64,000 nt of DNA from Omphiscola glabra. Taxonomy: Eukaryota; Mollusca; Gastropoda; Lymnaeidae. Shown here piece by piece: positions 20,990-32,551 of the stretch; position 1 is the stretch's first letter, and every line of letters starts with the position of its first letter. The notes below the pieces were generated by a model. That model worked only from the letters and a program-made list of their open reading frames with translations. It was not told the origin of the DNA and ran no database searches. The translations under genes were made by a program, and so were the position numbers. The stretch covers positions 12,158,307-12,222,306 of the forward strand of contig OZ024809.1 of assembly GCA_964017045.1 (NCBI GenBank). Reading direction: 5' to 3'.

Positions 20990-22430
20990 AAGGAAATGAT
21001 CTAGCTACACGTATACGTACTTATTTATGTACATGGCTATTTTGATGATAAAGCTGCGCGTTACAAATGCCTTTAAAGTAAACCAGGAATATTCTTACAG
21101 CAAGCACAGAGCACAGATCAAATTTTAGCTTTAAATCTATATATAGATTAGTGAGGTTTGGTCAATTTCTTTTAAATAAATACACAACAAGCATGACTCA
21201 AGATTCTGAATTTCCTTTAATAACATTCATTTCGTTCAATGTGAGCTTTGCGTGAAACATAAAACTACATTATTTTTAAATAAAAAGTGATTTTATTTTG
21301 GTGTGGGGTGGGTGGTGGGGTGTGTAGTTCATAATGTAGTTTTTAAATTACTATTTTTTAAAAAAGCTAATCAAGACCAAAAGATTTTTTTTTTAAATTA
21401 ATTGTTTGAAGTATTAAATCAATAATTCGCATGTAGATCAAAATACGCTGGAATTAAAGTATGTTTTCTTACCTATATATACAATACATTAGGCAGGTAA
21501 ATTTATACCTAAGTTACCTGGTATTCAACGAAAGGTGAGTATCCTTAGGTCTTCCAGCCGGGTAGCCGTCGGTTGTACTACGTGAGAAATATCAATCCGT
21601 AAAACTATATAAATATCTTGTTTTCATGCTTGGCACGCAAAAATATATTTGGTATAAAGAGATCATATTATTGAGACTGTAACGCTATGACTCCACTCAC
21701 TAAGGTCACGACTAGACAGAACAGTGACGCGCGCCGCCTTTTACTGAGTCAAAATATGTTGTCACACACAAACTGCAAAGAAAAATCAGCATCGCGAATA
21801 ACATGTTTTGTTTCAAGGCGAAACTTCTTTTGACGACCAGTGGGAACGCCACAGAGACAGACAACGATGAAAGAAAAGCAGAACTCGCTACATGGGGGGG
21901 GGGGGGGGGGTTACTACCCATTGGGTACGCCTTGTCACTGCAGACGAATCCAAACATTTTTGTTCTTTGTTACGCCGAGTCACTCCATCCATTCGTCTTC
22001 CTGGTCTTTACGGGCAACCATCCAATTGATTGTGCGACCTTTTCAGCTTCACCTAAGACACTTAAGAAAACACGTTTTCTTTTTTAAAAAAACTATTAAT
22101 AAAGTATCTTAGTAATGTCACGCATTGAGCAGAGACAAGGGTTTACAATAGTGGCGTGGCCCGAGGGCGTGCATGTGTGTGCGGGTGTGTGGTGGCGGTG
22201 TGGGGGTAAGTGTGGGGGGCCGAGTGATGAGGGATGCTTTATGGGAAATTTCATTTTTAGTAGAAACAAGTGGTAGAACTTTTTTGTGTCTCCAGCGTTA
22301 TGTCACAATAAAGTCGATTTCTTACACGGTGTAGTTGGGTCTATTTTTACCCGCCCTCAGCTTTTGCGCATGGCGCGTAGCCTAAATGAGCACGTGTCAA
22401 ATATGACGCTGCATTTCCGGTAAACGCATT
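20990..22430. other. Non-coding interval
   Basis: Homopolymer runs (G run at 21893-21910) and AT-rich sequence. Short frames at 21712-22112 show no domain. Confidence 0.45.
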
Positions 22431-22539
22431 CATTTCTATTGATATTGATTTCTATTTATTTAATGAGCGTCGCCCCGATGCTGGAAATAAAGGAAAGCTG
22501 CCAAGAGAGGATAATGAATATAGAGAACAATGAATATAT

Positions 22540-22890
22540 ACAACAGATGATAATGTTGGACAAACAGAGGATAATGTCGGACAAACAGAGGATACTGTTG
22601 AACCAACAGAGGATAATGTTGAACCAACAGAGGATAATGTTGAACCAACAGAGGATAATGTTGAACCAACAGATGATAATGTTGAACCAACAGATGATAA
22701 TGTTGAACCAACAGATGATAATGTTGAACCAACAAATGATAATGTTGAACAACAGAGGATAACGATGAACCGGAAGAGAAAAATGTTGAACCAACGGATA
22801 ATAATGTTGGGCAAACTGATGATAATGTTGATCCAACAGATGATAATGTTGATCCAATAGATGATAATGTTGAATCAACAGACGATAGTG
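22540..22890. repeat. 21-bp minisatellite (GTTGAACCAACAGAGGATAA)
   Basis: About 16 copies, open in several frames on both strands because the period is a multiple of three. No gene context. Confidence 0.92.
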
Positions 22891-22894
22891 TTGA

Positions 22895-24175
22895 ACCAGT
22901 GTTTATGGATAGCGAGAATCTGCGTCGGTGGCTACCATAATTATGCTTGATGTGAGTTCTATGGATTCCTACCCCGATAAGACCGTGAGCTTTTTTTAGT
23001 TTCAGTCGTGCTAAGATATTGACAGTGCCTCTAAAATGTCTGCTGGTTCGGTCGCACCCCATAAGGGCTGCTATGATTTGAATACAGTGTTCAAGCATAG
23101 AGGTGCCAGAGGGTTTACGATTTTAAAGTCCATACCAAAAATACATAGTTTGTGTTTGTGTGGTTAGATTGAGAAAAAAAAATTAAATGTGTGTGGGGGG
23201 GGGGAGGAGGAGTGGTGGTTAAGGGGTATATTTCTGGACACGTGAAATGAACTCAGTGGGTTTGAACGGTCCACAGATTAAGGACCACGTGATTCTTCAT
23301 AGACTTCCCTCCAAACACCCTTCCTCCTTCCCCACCCCCCTTTTTTTTTTTTACACATTCATACAAAACGGTTCTTACTACCAAGGCAACTTTGCTGTAT
23401 GAATTAAAAGATTTCAAATAACTATATAAAATACTTTCACAAAATGGCGCGTCATAAAATTCTATCATTGACAGTATCACAAAAACAATAAATAAAATAA
23501 TATTTCAGATGATTTACATAACATGTAAGGAATATTTAAACTTTATTTTTTTTTGTTGTTCCCTTACATTCTTCAATGAAAAACACACAAAGTAATTATG
23601 AATCACAGACTCACCAGCGCGCATGACCCACATATAATAACGCCATGTTCAATGCACGTGACGGATCAAAGGTCACGGTCTGTGTCACGATAATTCTTGG
23701 AGCGGTTTTTTTTTTCCTTTTTGGTCAATGGGTTGGAGATTATAGCTGTGCACATTTAAAATGTGACATATTCGTCGAATCATTCCAATGATATAGTTGG
23801 CTGCTCTTCCCAGTTGAGGTTTGATCTTGTGTTTATAAGAATAGTGTCCCCGTTACTTGCGAACGAAAGAGCGGGAATGTGGTACGAGTGTAGTCTCACT
23901 GTGCATCGTCGTGTTTCAATTGTAGTCTCACTGTGCACTGTCATGTTTCAATTGTAGTCTTACTGCGCACTGTAATGTTACAATTGTAGTGTCATTGTGT
24001 AGTTAATGTTTCAAAATGCTCGCACAATTTTTAGGCCAATTTTGGACAATCATGTCCGATTTGAAAAATTATTTTGTTTAAATTTTTATAAATATAACTT
24101 GAGCTTTCACCAAATTGTGTGTAGAACATGTACAGTACACAAATCAAGTCATGGCAGAAAATTAATAAACAAAGT
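22895..24175. other. Non-coding interval
   Basis: G-run and T-run simple sequence at 23190-23206 and 23338-23352; a few ~38-bp repeats (GTAGTCTCACTGTGCA) at 23890-24000. No gene recognised. Confidence 0.45.
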
Positions 24176-24182
24176 AAAATAT

Positions 24183-24606
24183 ATTCTTCGGCTACATAGA
24201 GTCTTCATCTACAGTTCTGCACAGGCTTTCTTTGGCTACATAGAGTGTTCATCTACAGTTCTGCACAGGCTTTCTTTGGCTACATAGAGTCTTCGTCTAC
24301 AGTTCTGCACAGGCTTTCTTTGGCTACATAGAGTGTTCATCTACAGTTCTGCACAGTCTTTCTTCGGCTACATAGAGTGTTCATCTACAGTTCTGCACAG
24401 TCTTTCTTCGGCTACATAGAGTGTTCATCTACAGTTCTGAACAGTCTTTCTTCGGCTACATAGAGTGTTCATCTACAGTTCTGCACAGTCTTTCTTCGGC
24501 TACATAGAGTGTTCATCTACAGTTCTGCACAGGCTTTCTTCGGCTACATAGGGTGCTCTTCTACAGTTCTGCACAGTCTTTCTTCGGCTACACAAAGTGT
24601 TCTTCT
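24183..24606. repeat. 44-bp minisatellite (CGGCTACATAGAGTGTTCAT)
   Basis: About ten copies of a unit continuing CTACAGTTCTGCACAGTCTT. Each unit holds a CTACAG acceptor-like motif. Confidence 0.92.
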
Positions 24607-24984
24607 TTGCGTAATGCTTTAAAAGAATGTTATATTATTTTATACTTTTCTTGTGCGTTCTAACTTCTTAAAAAAAAATCCTTTTCAAAAAAAAATATTG
24701 TTTCCCGTCGTGTTTGCAACTGAGTTTTTTTTTTAAATTTATTTTTCTATCGTATCGAACCATGTTTAGGGTACTGCAATAGTTGCCTGCCCCCACACAC
24801 CGCACCCCTTTTTTAATCTTCCCCTTCACAACATGAAATCTTAGACGAATATTCTAGGACTCTAGCACCCCTAGGTTTTTCCTTTCAAATGAAAGAAATT
24901 TTTTTTTAAAGTTTTACGGGGAAACGATGAGATCTTGTGATGGCAAAGTAATGAATGACACGATCTAATCAGCCAATCACGATG

Positions 24985-26705
24985 GGTAAAAGTGCAGTTC
25001 AGGTGCGTATATTATTTCTGATCGAATTTCGTATTTTCACGTGTAAAGTTAGTTTAATTCTTTATAAAAGTATTTCGAAAGTAAAATACCAACTTTTTGT
25101 TACAATACAAAAACAATTTAACAAGTTTTACGAGAGCAAAAAAGTACATTTTCATAAATCTTTTGTTTCTTACGGAGCCATTGTGGTAAAAAAAGGATAA
25201 CTCTTCTGTCTTCAAAGATACGTTATAAAAGTTGCCCAATTGGATGTATCTTGATTAAAATAAATGTTGTATTTATTTTATAACTTCACTAGGTGTTGCA
25301 CGGGATTGCATTCGAAAAAAAATCACATTGATATTATGGAAAATGTAAATATAAATATAATAATAATTAAAAAAACACTAATTAATTTATCTCCTATATA
25401 AAAACACACTATTACTTTTGTAAAACTTGCGTTCCCCGATGCCGATGGGATTCCAAACCAGTTTGCCGATGGTATCCCGTTGCCTGGAGGGATCATGATT
25501 GGATCCTGATCCCGGTTGGATCCCAATCCCGTCCCGTTTTCCGATGGGATCCTGTTTCCCATTGAGATCCCGATCCCATGAAATCCCGATAGGAGCCGAT
25601 CTATTTGTATCCCGATCCCGGTGGAATCCAAGTTAGATCCCAACCCAGGGGGATCTCGATGGGATTCAAAAACTTTTTCCGATGGTATCCCGTTTCAACT
25701 CCACCACTTAGCCAAGCTTACCCCCACGCCCCTATCGGGATAGGCATCCCCAAGGTCGGGACCCAAATGGGGTTGGGTCTCCCATCGGGAACGATATCCC
25801 ATCAGGATCCCAAATGAGTTTGGATGCCACCGGGATAGGGATCCCCAAGGTTGGGACCTCAATGAGGTTTGGATGCCACCGGGAACGGGATTTTATTGTA
25901 TCAGGATCTCACTGAGTTCAGGATCCCTTCGAGAACAGGTTCCCGTACTGGGGACTGGGATCACAACTGGGAAGAGATCCCACTGGGGATCAAGATACCT
26001 TTCGGATTTTATTTTATGATTTTTTTTTTTAAGGAGAGAATTTTAAAAAAAATATTCATGTGTTTTTTTTCAGGCCCCTTAATTTAAATGTTAGCTAAAG
26101 GGCTAAAAAAAATGTTCATTTCTGAATGCCATCACGGTTTATAGTGTCTGGTTTTAGGAAAAAATTAAAATTATGAGTTCGTTACCCTTCAGTACTGGTA
26201 TTTGAATATGAATAATCAAGTGTTTGTCTACTAAGTTTGATCTATATCCATTCACCCATGCAGGAGCCTTTGTTTGGAATTATAATTATACATCTCATAC
26301 AAGAAAAAAAACATGCCCCTATCCCAGAACGGAACATCTAATTAGGTTCAACCCCCCCCCCCCAACAATTCCCCCCACCCCCATTTTTCCAATATTTCAT
26401 TCTTTTCGTAAACATGTGTATAGTTTGAAAATTTCATTTAGCATACTAATTTACAGGTGGTTAAAAATCTGGCAACAGTGCGACAAGGAAAAAAAAACAA
26501 AACAAATGGGGCTATGTAACACTGGTTGGGGGGATGATCAAAGACGCTTTAGAAATCAAATGAAAAGCGAAAAAAACGCTTTATAATTCATTATTAGTTA
26601 ACTATTGCTGCCTGGATTTAATTAATAAAGAATACATGTAAGTTTATATGCGAAAAAACGAAATGCGTTAAGAAATAATATACGCACCTGAACTGCACTT
26701 TTACC
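24985..26705. mobile_element. ~1.72-kb DNA transposon with ~90-bp terminal inverted repeats
   Basis: The left end GGTAAAAGTGCAGTTCAGGT (continuing GCGTATATTATTTCT) recurs inverted at 26660-26705. Similarity continues inward for about 90 bases (ATTTCGTATTTTC, then ATTCTTTATAAA-like). Flanks TCACGATG (24977-24984) and TCACGACT (26706-26713) look like an imperfect 8-bp target-site duplication. No transposase frame is visible, so it is non-autonomous. The interior carries the degenerate GATCCC repeats at 25420-26000. Superfamily unknown; the 8-bp duplication hints at hAT. Confidence 0.7.
25425..26000. repeat. Degenerate GATCCCGATGGGAT-type repeats
   Basis: A GC-richer island of diverged ~15-40-bp units built on GGGATCCCGATC, with palindromic units that flip orientation. 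It lies wholly inside the TIR element. Confidence 0.75.
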
Positions 26706-26799
26706 TCACGACTCACGATGTGCACTTATCATTGCGGTCTGTCTCCCGTTTCTTACATCCCATATTGATATATCTAGAAGCAGGGCTGGTTTAAGTCGT

Positions 26800-27095
26800 A
26801 TCCGAAAATTTGATCGAAAGAAATTTGGTCGACGGAAAATTGATCGACGGAAATTTGATCGAACGGAAATTTGGTCGAATCGTTTTTTTAATTTATACGT
26901 TAAAATTTTGCGTCAAATTTCTTTTTGAACGCATTATTTTGTTTTACTTAAATAGTATAGTGCGTTCAAAAAGAAATTTGACGAAAATTTTAACGTCTCG
27001 ATTGAAAAAAAGATTCGACCAAATTTCCGTTCGATCACATTACCGTCGATCAATTTTCCGTCGACGAAATTTCCGTTCGATCAAATTTCCGGTAA
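26800..27095. mobile_element. Foldback (long palindrome) element
   Basis: The two ~130-bp arms are inverted copies: TTGATCGAACGGAAATTTGG / CCAAATTTCCGTTCGATCA outside and TTCAAAAAGAAATTTGACG with its complement inside, around an AT-rich loop at ~26935-26955. The arms themselves contain short GATCGAxGGAAATTT direct repeats. This is a foldback MITE; flanking duplications were not clear. Confidence 0.8.
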
Positions 27096-27099
27096 CCGG

Positions 27100-27470
27100 T
27101 TTAAGTTTAAACCCTCCAAAGCCACGAAACAAAAACATCCATAAAACAAAACGTTTGCACTTGCACACACATACACATTTTTAGTACAATTGTTCATATT
27201 TTATTATCTCATATATATTTTGTTTCAATACATGGTATTTTCAAAAATATGTTCTTAAAGTTGGTAATCTGTGCAGCACTAAATATTAGGCTACCTATTT
27301 AACGATCTTTAAACAGAATTTATTTTTACAGAAACTTATGAGTGTTACAGCTCTGAAGTTAAAGGGCGCATTTTTTCTTTTTTACCTTTTATTACATTTT
27401 TGGAAAAGCGTGTTTTAAAAAGAGTATATTTTTTTAAAATCGTGTTATGATATTTGGTGTTATTGTTGCC
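27100..27470. other. AT-rich non-coding interval
   Basis: Nothing recognised. Confidence 0.5.
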
Positions 27471-27473
27471 CAT

Positions 27474-28003
27474 GGGTCCAACAGACAGTACTACATCCTA
27501 CCGGGCTATAAACAATAGTCCTACAGACAGTCCTACACCCTACTGGGCTTTAAACAATAGTCCTACAGACAGTCCTACATCATATCGGGCATTAAACAAT
27601 AGTCCTACAGACAGTCCTACACCCTACCGGGCTTAAACAATAGTCCTCCAGACAGTCCTACAGACAGTCCTACAGACAGTCCTACAGACAGTCCTACAGT
27701 CAGTCCTACAGACAGTCCTACAGTCAGTCCTCCAGACAGTCCTCCAGACAGTCCTACAGACAGTCCTACAGACAGTCCTACAAACAGTCCTACAGACAGT
27801 CCTACAGACAGTCCTACAGACAGTCCTACAGACAGTCCTACAGACAGTCCTACAGACAGTCCTACAGACAGTCCTACAGACAGTCCTACAGACAGTCCTA
27901 CAGACAGTCCTACAGACAGTCCTACAGACAGTCCTACAGACAGTCCTACAGACAGTCCTACAGACAGTCCTACAGACAGTCCTACAGACAGTCCTACATC
28001 CTA
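27474..28003. repeat. 12-bp minisatellite (CAGACAGTCCTA) with a longer leading variant
   Basis: The first four units (27480-27640) are ~60 bp (adding CACCCTACCGGGCTTTAAACA). From 27640 the array collapses to pure 12-mers, about 30 copies. Confidence 0.93.
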
Positions 28004-28073
28004 CCCGTGGCTCTTTACCTTTAATATAACAATCGGCTCTAACTAATGAAAAATAAATTCAACAATTTTACCA

Positions 28074-28220
28074 GCGTTCAGACGTCACGCATGTCAGCAA
28101 GCTGCTTGAAACAATTTGTTGTCTCCACTCATTACTATAAATAATGTTAAGTAGGAGAGGGGTCGGTTGTGAAAAGAAAGCAGGGCACACCAGAAACAAG
28201 ATATATATAAGAGACATTAA
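28074..28220. repeat. Dispersed repeat, copy 2 (relative at 3490-3640)
   Basis: See 3490-3640. Shared blocks are ACGTCACGCATG and GAAAGCAGGGCACACCAGAA. Confidence 0.6.
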
Positions 28221-28224
28221 CTGC

Positions 28225-28720
28225 ACCTACTAGAAAATAATTAGATTTTATTTCAAAATATGCCTTTATATTTGTACTTATCTGTCACACACACACACAC
28301 ACACAAACGTTCGTTGCATTACAAGATTATAGCTAAGAGTTTGTAATTAATGTATGCAAATAAAAACTCTGGCGCTGGCATCATGATGTTTATTGTAGGC
28401 ATATTTATAAACAACAACGAGATGGGGACACCACCCCCCCCCCTCGTGGGGGACACGTTTGTAAGGTTTTTAATTGTACATATTATTTATAAGAGTCGTA
28501 TGAATTAATGTCAGTATAATAATAGGACTTTAATATCAGTATACGTAAGAATTTAATATCAGTATAAGTAGAAGACATGTTTGAACAGACAAACAAACAC
28601 GAACGGTCGAACAACTGTAAAAGTTTCATCAAAATGACACATTTGTATAACGAACAGCGGGGAAATGTATAAAACAATTTAAAATAATTAATAATAGTTC
28701 TTAATTAGTTTTGTAGAGGA
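28225..28720. other. Non-coding interval
   Basis: A short (AC)n at 28287-28305 and AT-rich sequence. Confidence 0.5.
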
Positions 28721-28761
28721 CAAGACACCAGGAGGTCTCATTCTAAAGCCAGCGTTGCTGA

Positions 28762-28838
28762 GTACAAGGTCCCATGTCATTGTCACGCCATTCCATAAGA
28801 GGGTCTACCAGCCCATTAGCCAGAGCCCTGTATGCGCA
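28762..28838 (-). CDS. Weak exon candidate downstream of the SEA mucin gene
   Basis: After an AG at about 28841 the minus strand reads ALANGLVDPLMEWRDNDMGP then CTQQRWL and a stop. It is protein-like and on the same strand as the SEA gene, so it could be an alternative 3' exon. There is no strong support, and the boundaries are approximate. Confidence 0.2.
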
Positions 28839-29009
28839 GGGGCGTCTAATTGACACGGGGGAAGCATTACAATAAGTGCGTTAGATCAGTTTAAGAAAAG
28901 CTTCTAAATTTCCAAGGCTTGAAAGTATTTTTGTAACATAAATGAAAAAAAAAAAATTCACGAGAGAAATTTTATTACTGAAATCGATGGACCTCCTGAA
29001 AAAGATTTT

Positions 29010-29241
29010 TCATTTGAAATAGATAATGTGTGTGAATTACATGGCCCATGTAGCAAAGTTAGATGGTTTCAAAAGTAAAAGATGCTGTATCAACATTAAA
29101 TGGTTCCAAAAGCAATAGATGCTGTATCAACATTAGATGATTCCAAAAGTAATAGATGCTTATCAAATATAGATAGTTCCAAAATTAATAGATGCTGTAT
29201 CAACATTACATAATTTCATATAAAGATGATGTATCAACATT
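29010..29241 (-). repeat. ~35-bp array continuing past the mucin stop codon
   Basis: Units like GATGCTGTATCAACATTAGA follow the coding array without a break, but indels destroy the frame. It looks like decayed C-terminal mucin repeats in the 3' UTR. A minus-strand AATAAA is at 28971-28976. Confidence 0.75.
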
Positions 29242-32200
29242 TTATGGTTGCAAAGAAATAGATGATGTATAGAAATTAGATGTTTGAAGAGAAATAGATG
29301 ATTTATAGGAATTATATGGTTGCAGAGAAATAGATGATGCATAGATATTAGATGATTGCAGAGAAATAGATGATGTTTCTGATTTAGAGGATTTAAGAGA
29401 TTCGGGTGTTAATTTTAGTATAGATCCTTCCAGTAAACTTGATAATGTGCCAGACGTCGATTTTTCAAAAGATCTGGATAAAGTATTAACACTAATTGAA
29501 AACTCAGACATAATCGATAAGGTATCAGCCGAAGATTGCTCTATTGAAGTCAACGACACCTCTAAGGTATCGTGTTTGGGTAAAGTATATGTAGTATCTA
29601 AAGTACTTAGCGCTGGTGAATTAGAATCTTTATCTAAAGTAGAGGGTTCAAATGATATCAACGAGGCTCCTGGAGCCTTTGGTTCAAGGGATATGGACGA
29701 CGTTTCAATAGTGGTTAGATGAGGTGAAATCGGAAATGCAGCGGAAGTAGATGTTGCTAGTAGACTCGGTGATTCACCAGGAGTGGATGTTTCAAATGAA
29801 TGAGACGATGAAAAAGGAATAGGTGTATCTGAATTAGAAGTTTCAAGAGAACTGAAAGGAGCATCTGAAGTGGGTGGTTCGATAGGAAATGATGATTCCC
29901 CTTCATACGATGTTGTGATATAAATAGTGGAAGTATCTGGTATTATTAGTGGATTAGAGGAAGAATATGAGATGAGAAGTGGATTAGTGGAAGAATGTGA
30001 GATAAGTAGCGGATTTGTGGAAGAATCTGAGACAAGTAGTGGATTAATTGAAGAATCTGACATAAGCAGTAGATTCGATGAAAAATCTAAGATAAGTAAA
30101 AGATTAGTGGAAGAATGTGAGATAATTAGTGGATGAGAGCTAGATAGCTGTTGAGAAAGAAATGGATCTTCGGAAGAAAACAAGTCAGACGGGGGAGATA
30201 ATTCTAAAGTTGTTAGAGGGGAGAACACTAAAGTAGACGATGCATCTGGCATTCTATCTGACGGAGACGCTGTTGAAATTAATTGAGTGCCCAAGTCAGA
30301 TGTTAGCGTGGAAACGTTTGAAATTTCTGAAACCGATATTTTATCTGAGGTTCCGAAAGAAATAGATGACGCCTCCAACGGGGGTGTCATTGAAATGGAG
30401 CCTGTATTTGCAGTAAACGCAGCGGGAGCTAAAGAATAAATATCTGAAAAAGACGATTCTCTAAAAGAAAATACTTTATCTGAAGCAGATGCCGCTAGAG
30501 AAAAGGGTGAGGCACTCACCGGAGAACTCAGTGAAATAGATTCTGATTTCAAAAGATAAGTTCCCAGAGATAGAGATGAAATGTCTGAGAATGACGATGC
30601 GTCTGAAATCAGTGATGTGTCTAAATACGGTAAAATGGATACAGCTTGGTATGTTTCTGATGAAGGGTACGTTGATAGAGTGTAGGATGGTTCTGAAGAA
30701 GGTAATTTCAGTACAGTGTATGGTGCTTGCAAAGAAGATAATGCTGATGCAGCATAAGATGTTTCTGAGGAAGGTGATGTTGATGGAGTATATGGTGTCA
30801 CTAAAGACGGCGATGCCAAAGCAGTGTAAACTGTTTCCGAAAAGGGTAATGTTGACAGAGCATAGGGTGTTTCTGGAGAATGTAATGTTGAGAAATTATG
30901 GGATAGTTCTGAAGAAGTTGATTTTTGTACAAAGTATGATGTTGCCCAAGACGTTAATGTTGATGTAGTATAGGATGTTTCTAAAGACGGTGATGATACA
31001 GAAAAAGATGTCTCTATCGAAGGTAAAGCCGGAAATGTGTAGGCTGTTTCTGTAGGAGGTGATGCTGAAATATCATCTGATGTTCTAAAGTCATAGGATG
31101 TTTCTGAAGACTGCTTTGTTAATGCAGTATAGGACGAGTCCGGAGAAGCTGAGATAAAAACAGTGTATGATGTTAACTGAAGGGGTTCTGTTGTTGCATT
31201 AAGGGATGTTTCTGAGAAAGGAGATAGTGATACAGTATAGGATATTTCTGTAGATGCTGAAGTTGAAACATTGTAGTATCCTTCTGAAGACGAAAATGAG
31301 AAGATAAATGATGTCCCTGGTGAAGCTGATGGTAATGCAATGTAGGATGTTTCTGTAGGACTTGATGTTGATAAGGTATGAAGATTCTCCGATGAACGTG
31401 ATGTTGATACAGTATCTGAATGTTCTGTTAAGGATGATGATAAAGTAGGGGATGTTGGTGGAGAAGGCGATGCTAATACAGTGAGTGGCGTTACTGAAGG
31501 GCTTGATGTTGAGACGTCATTTGAGGACTCTGAATAGGGTAATGTTGATACATTATATGATGTTTCTGTAAGAAGGAGTGTTGATGCAATAAGAGATGTC
31601 TCTGCTGAAGGTGATATTGATACAGTATATAATGTTTCTGAAGAGGGTAACGTTAATACGGAAACAGCAGCTGTTTCTGCAAGGGTTGTTGTTGTTGATA
31701 CAGTATGGATACTCTCCGATGAAGGTGATAATGATACAGTATGGATACTCTCCGATGAAGGTGATAATGATACAGTATGGATACTCTCCGATGAAGGTGA
31801 TAATGATACAGTATGGATACTCTCCGATGAAGGTGATGATGATACAGTATAGATAATCTCCGATGAAGGTGATAATGATATAGTATGGATACTCTCCGAT
31901 GAAGGTGATAATGATACAGTATGGATACTCCCCGATGAAGGTGATGATGATACAGTATGGATACTCCCCGATGAAGGGGATAATGATACAGTATAGGATG
32001 CGTCTGATAAATATGTGAAAGTATTCTCAGTTGCCGTTTCTGCACCTGATGCTTGTGCTACAGCTGATACGAATTTTGTAGTTGATACTGATGTTGATAC
32101 TGTACCCGTTAACAACACATCAGCGGATGTGGTAAAACTCATCGTATCCATAAGAGAGAGTGTTTGAGCAAATGTTGAGTCCAGGGTAGAATTTATTTGA

Positions 32201-32551
32201 GAAACTGTTGCACTTAAAGTAAAATTTGTTGTTGTTGTCGCATCTAAAGAATAATTTGTTGCAGAACCTGTTGTCGCGTTGGACGTCGTTGTCACATCTG
32301 TCTTCCGACTTGGCGCTGGAGTCGTCGTTACCTCCGGAGGTGACGTTGTGGCCGATGCCCTACAAGCGTAGTCCCATGTTTTGCCGTAAAGGTCGCATCC
32401 CACGGTCTCATCGACTGGTAGACCTCCTATCAGTCCGCCGAGTCTGGCCTTCTGGAGGCTGCCAAAGACGTGGTTGTGAATGACGAAGAGGGGAAAGAGC
32501 GGCGTCCAGTAGATGATCTCGATATAAAACACGACGTACAGGCTGCCGTTG
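29242..32551 (-). CDS. Exon 5 of SEA mucin (SEA end and Ser/Thr-rich tail)
   Basis: Acceptor CCTTCCAACAG. Completes SEA (NGSLYVVFYIEIIYWTPLFP) and runs open for ~1,100 codons to TAA. The methionine often chosen by frame callers near 32532 is a GTG inside this exon. The near-perfect coding array at 31690-31990 may vary in copy number between individuals. Confidence 0.85.

Noticed and set aside
22439..23098. Four overlapping frames of 107-212 codons
   Set aside because: Arise from the 21-bp GTTGAACCAACAGAGGATAA array open in several frames.
30576..30968. Plus-strand frames opposite the mucin exon (also 29447, 29927, 31596)
   Set aside because: Shadow frames of the repetitive minus-strand exon 5.
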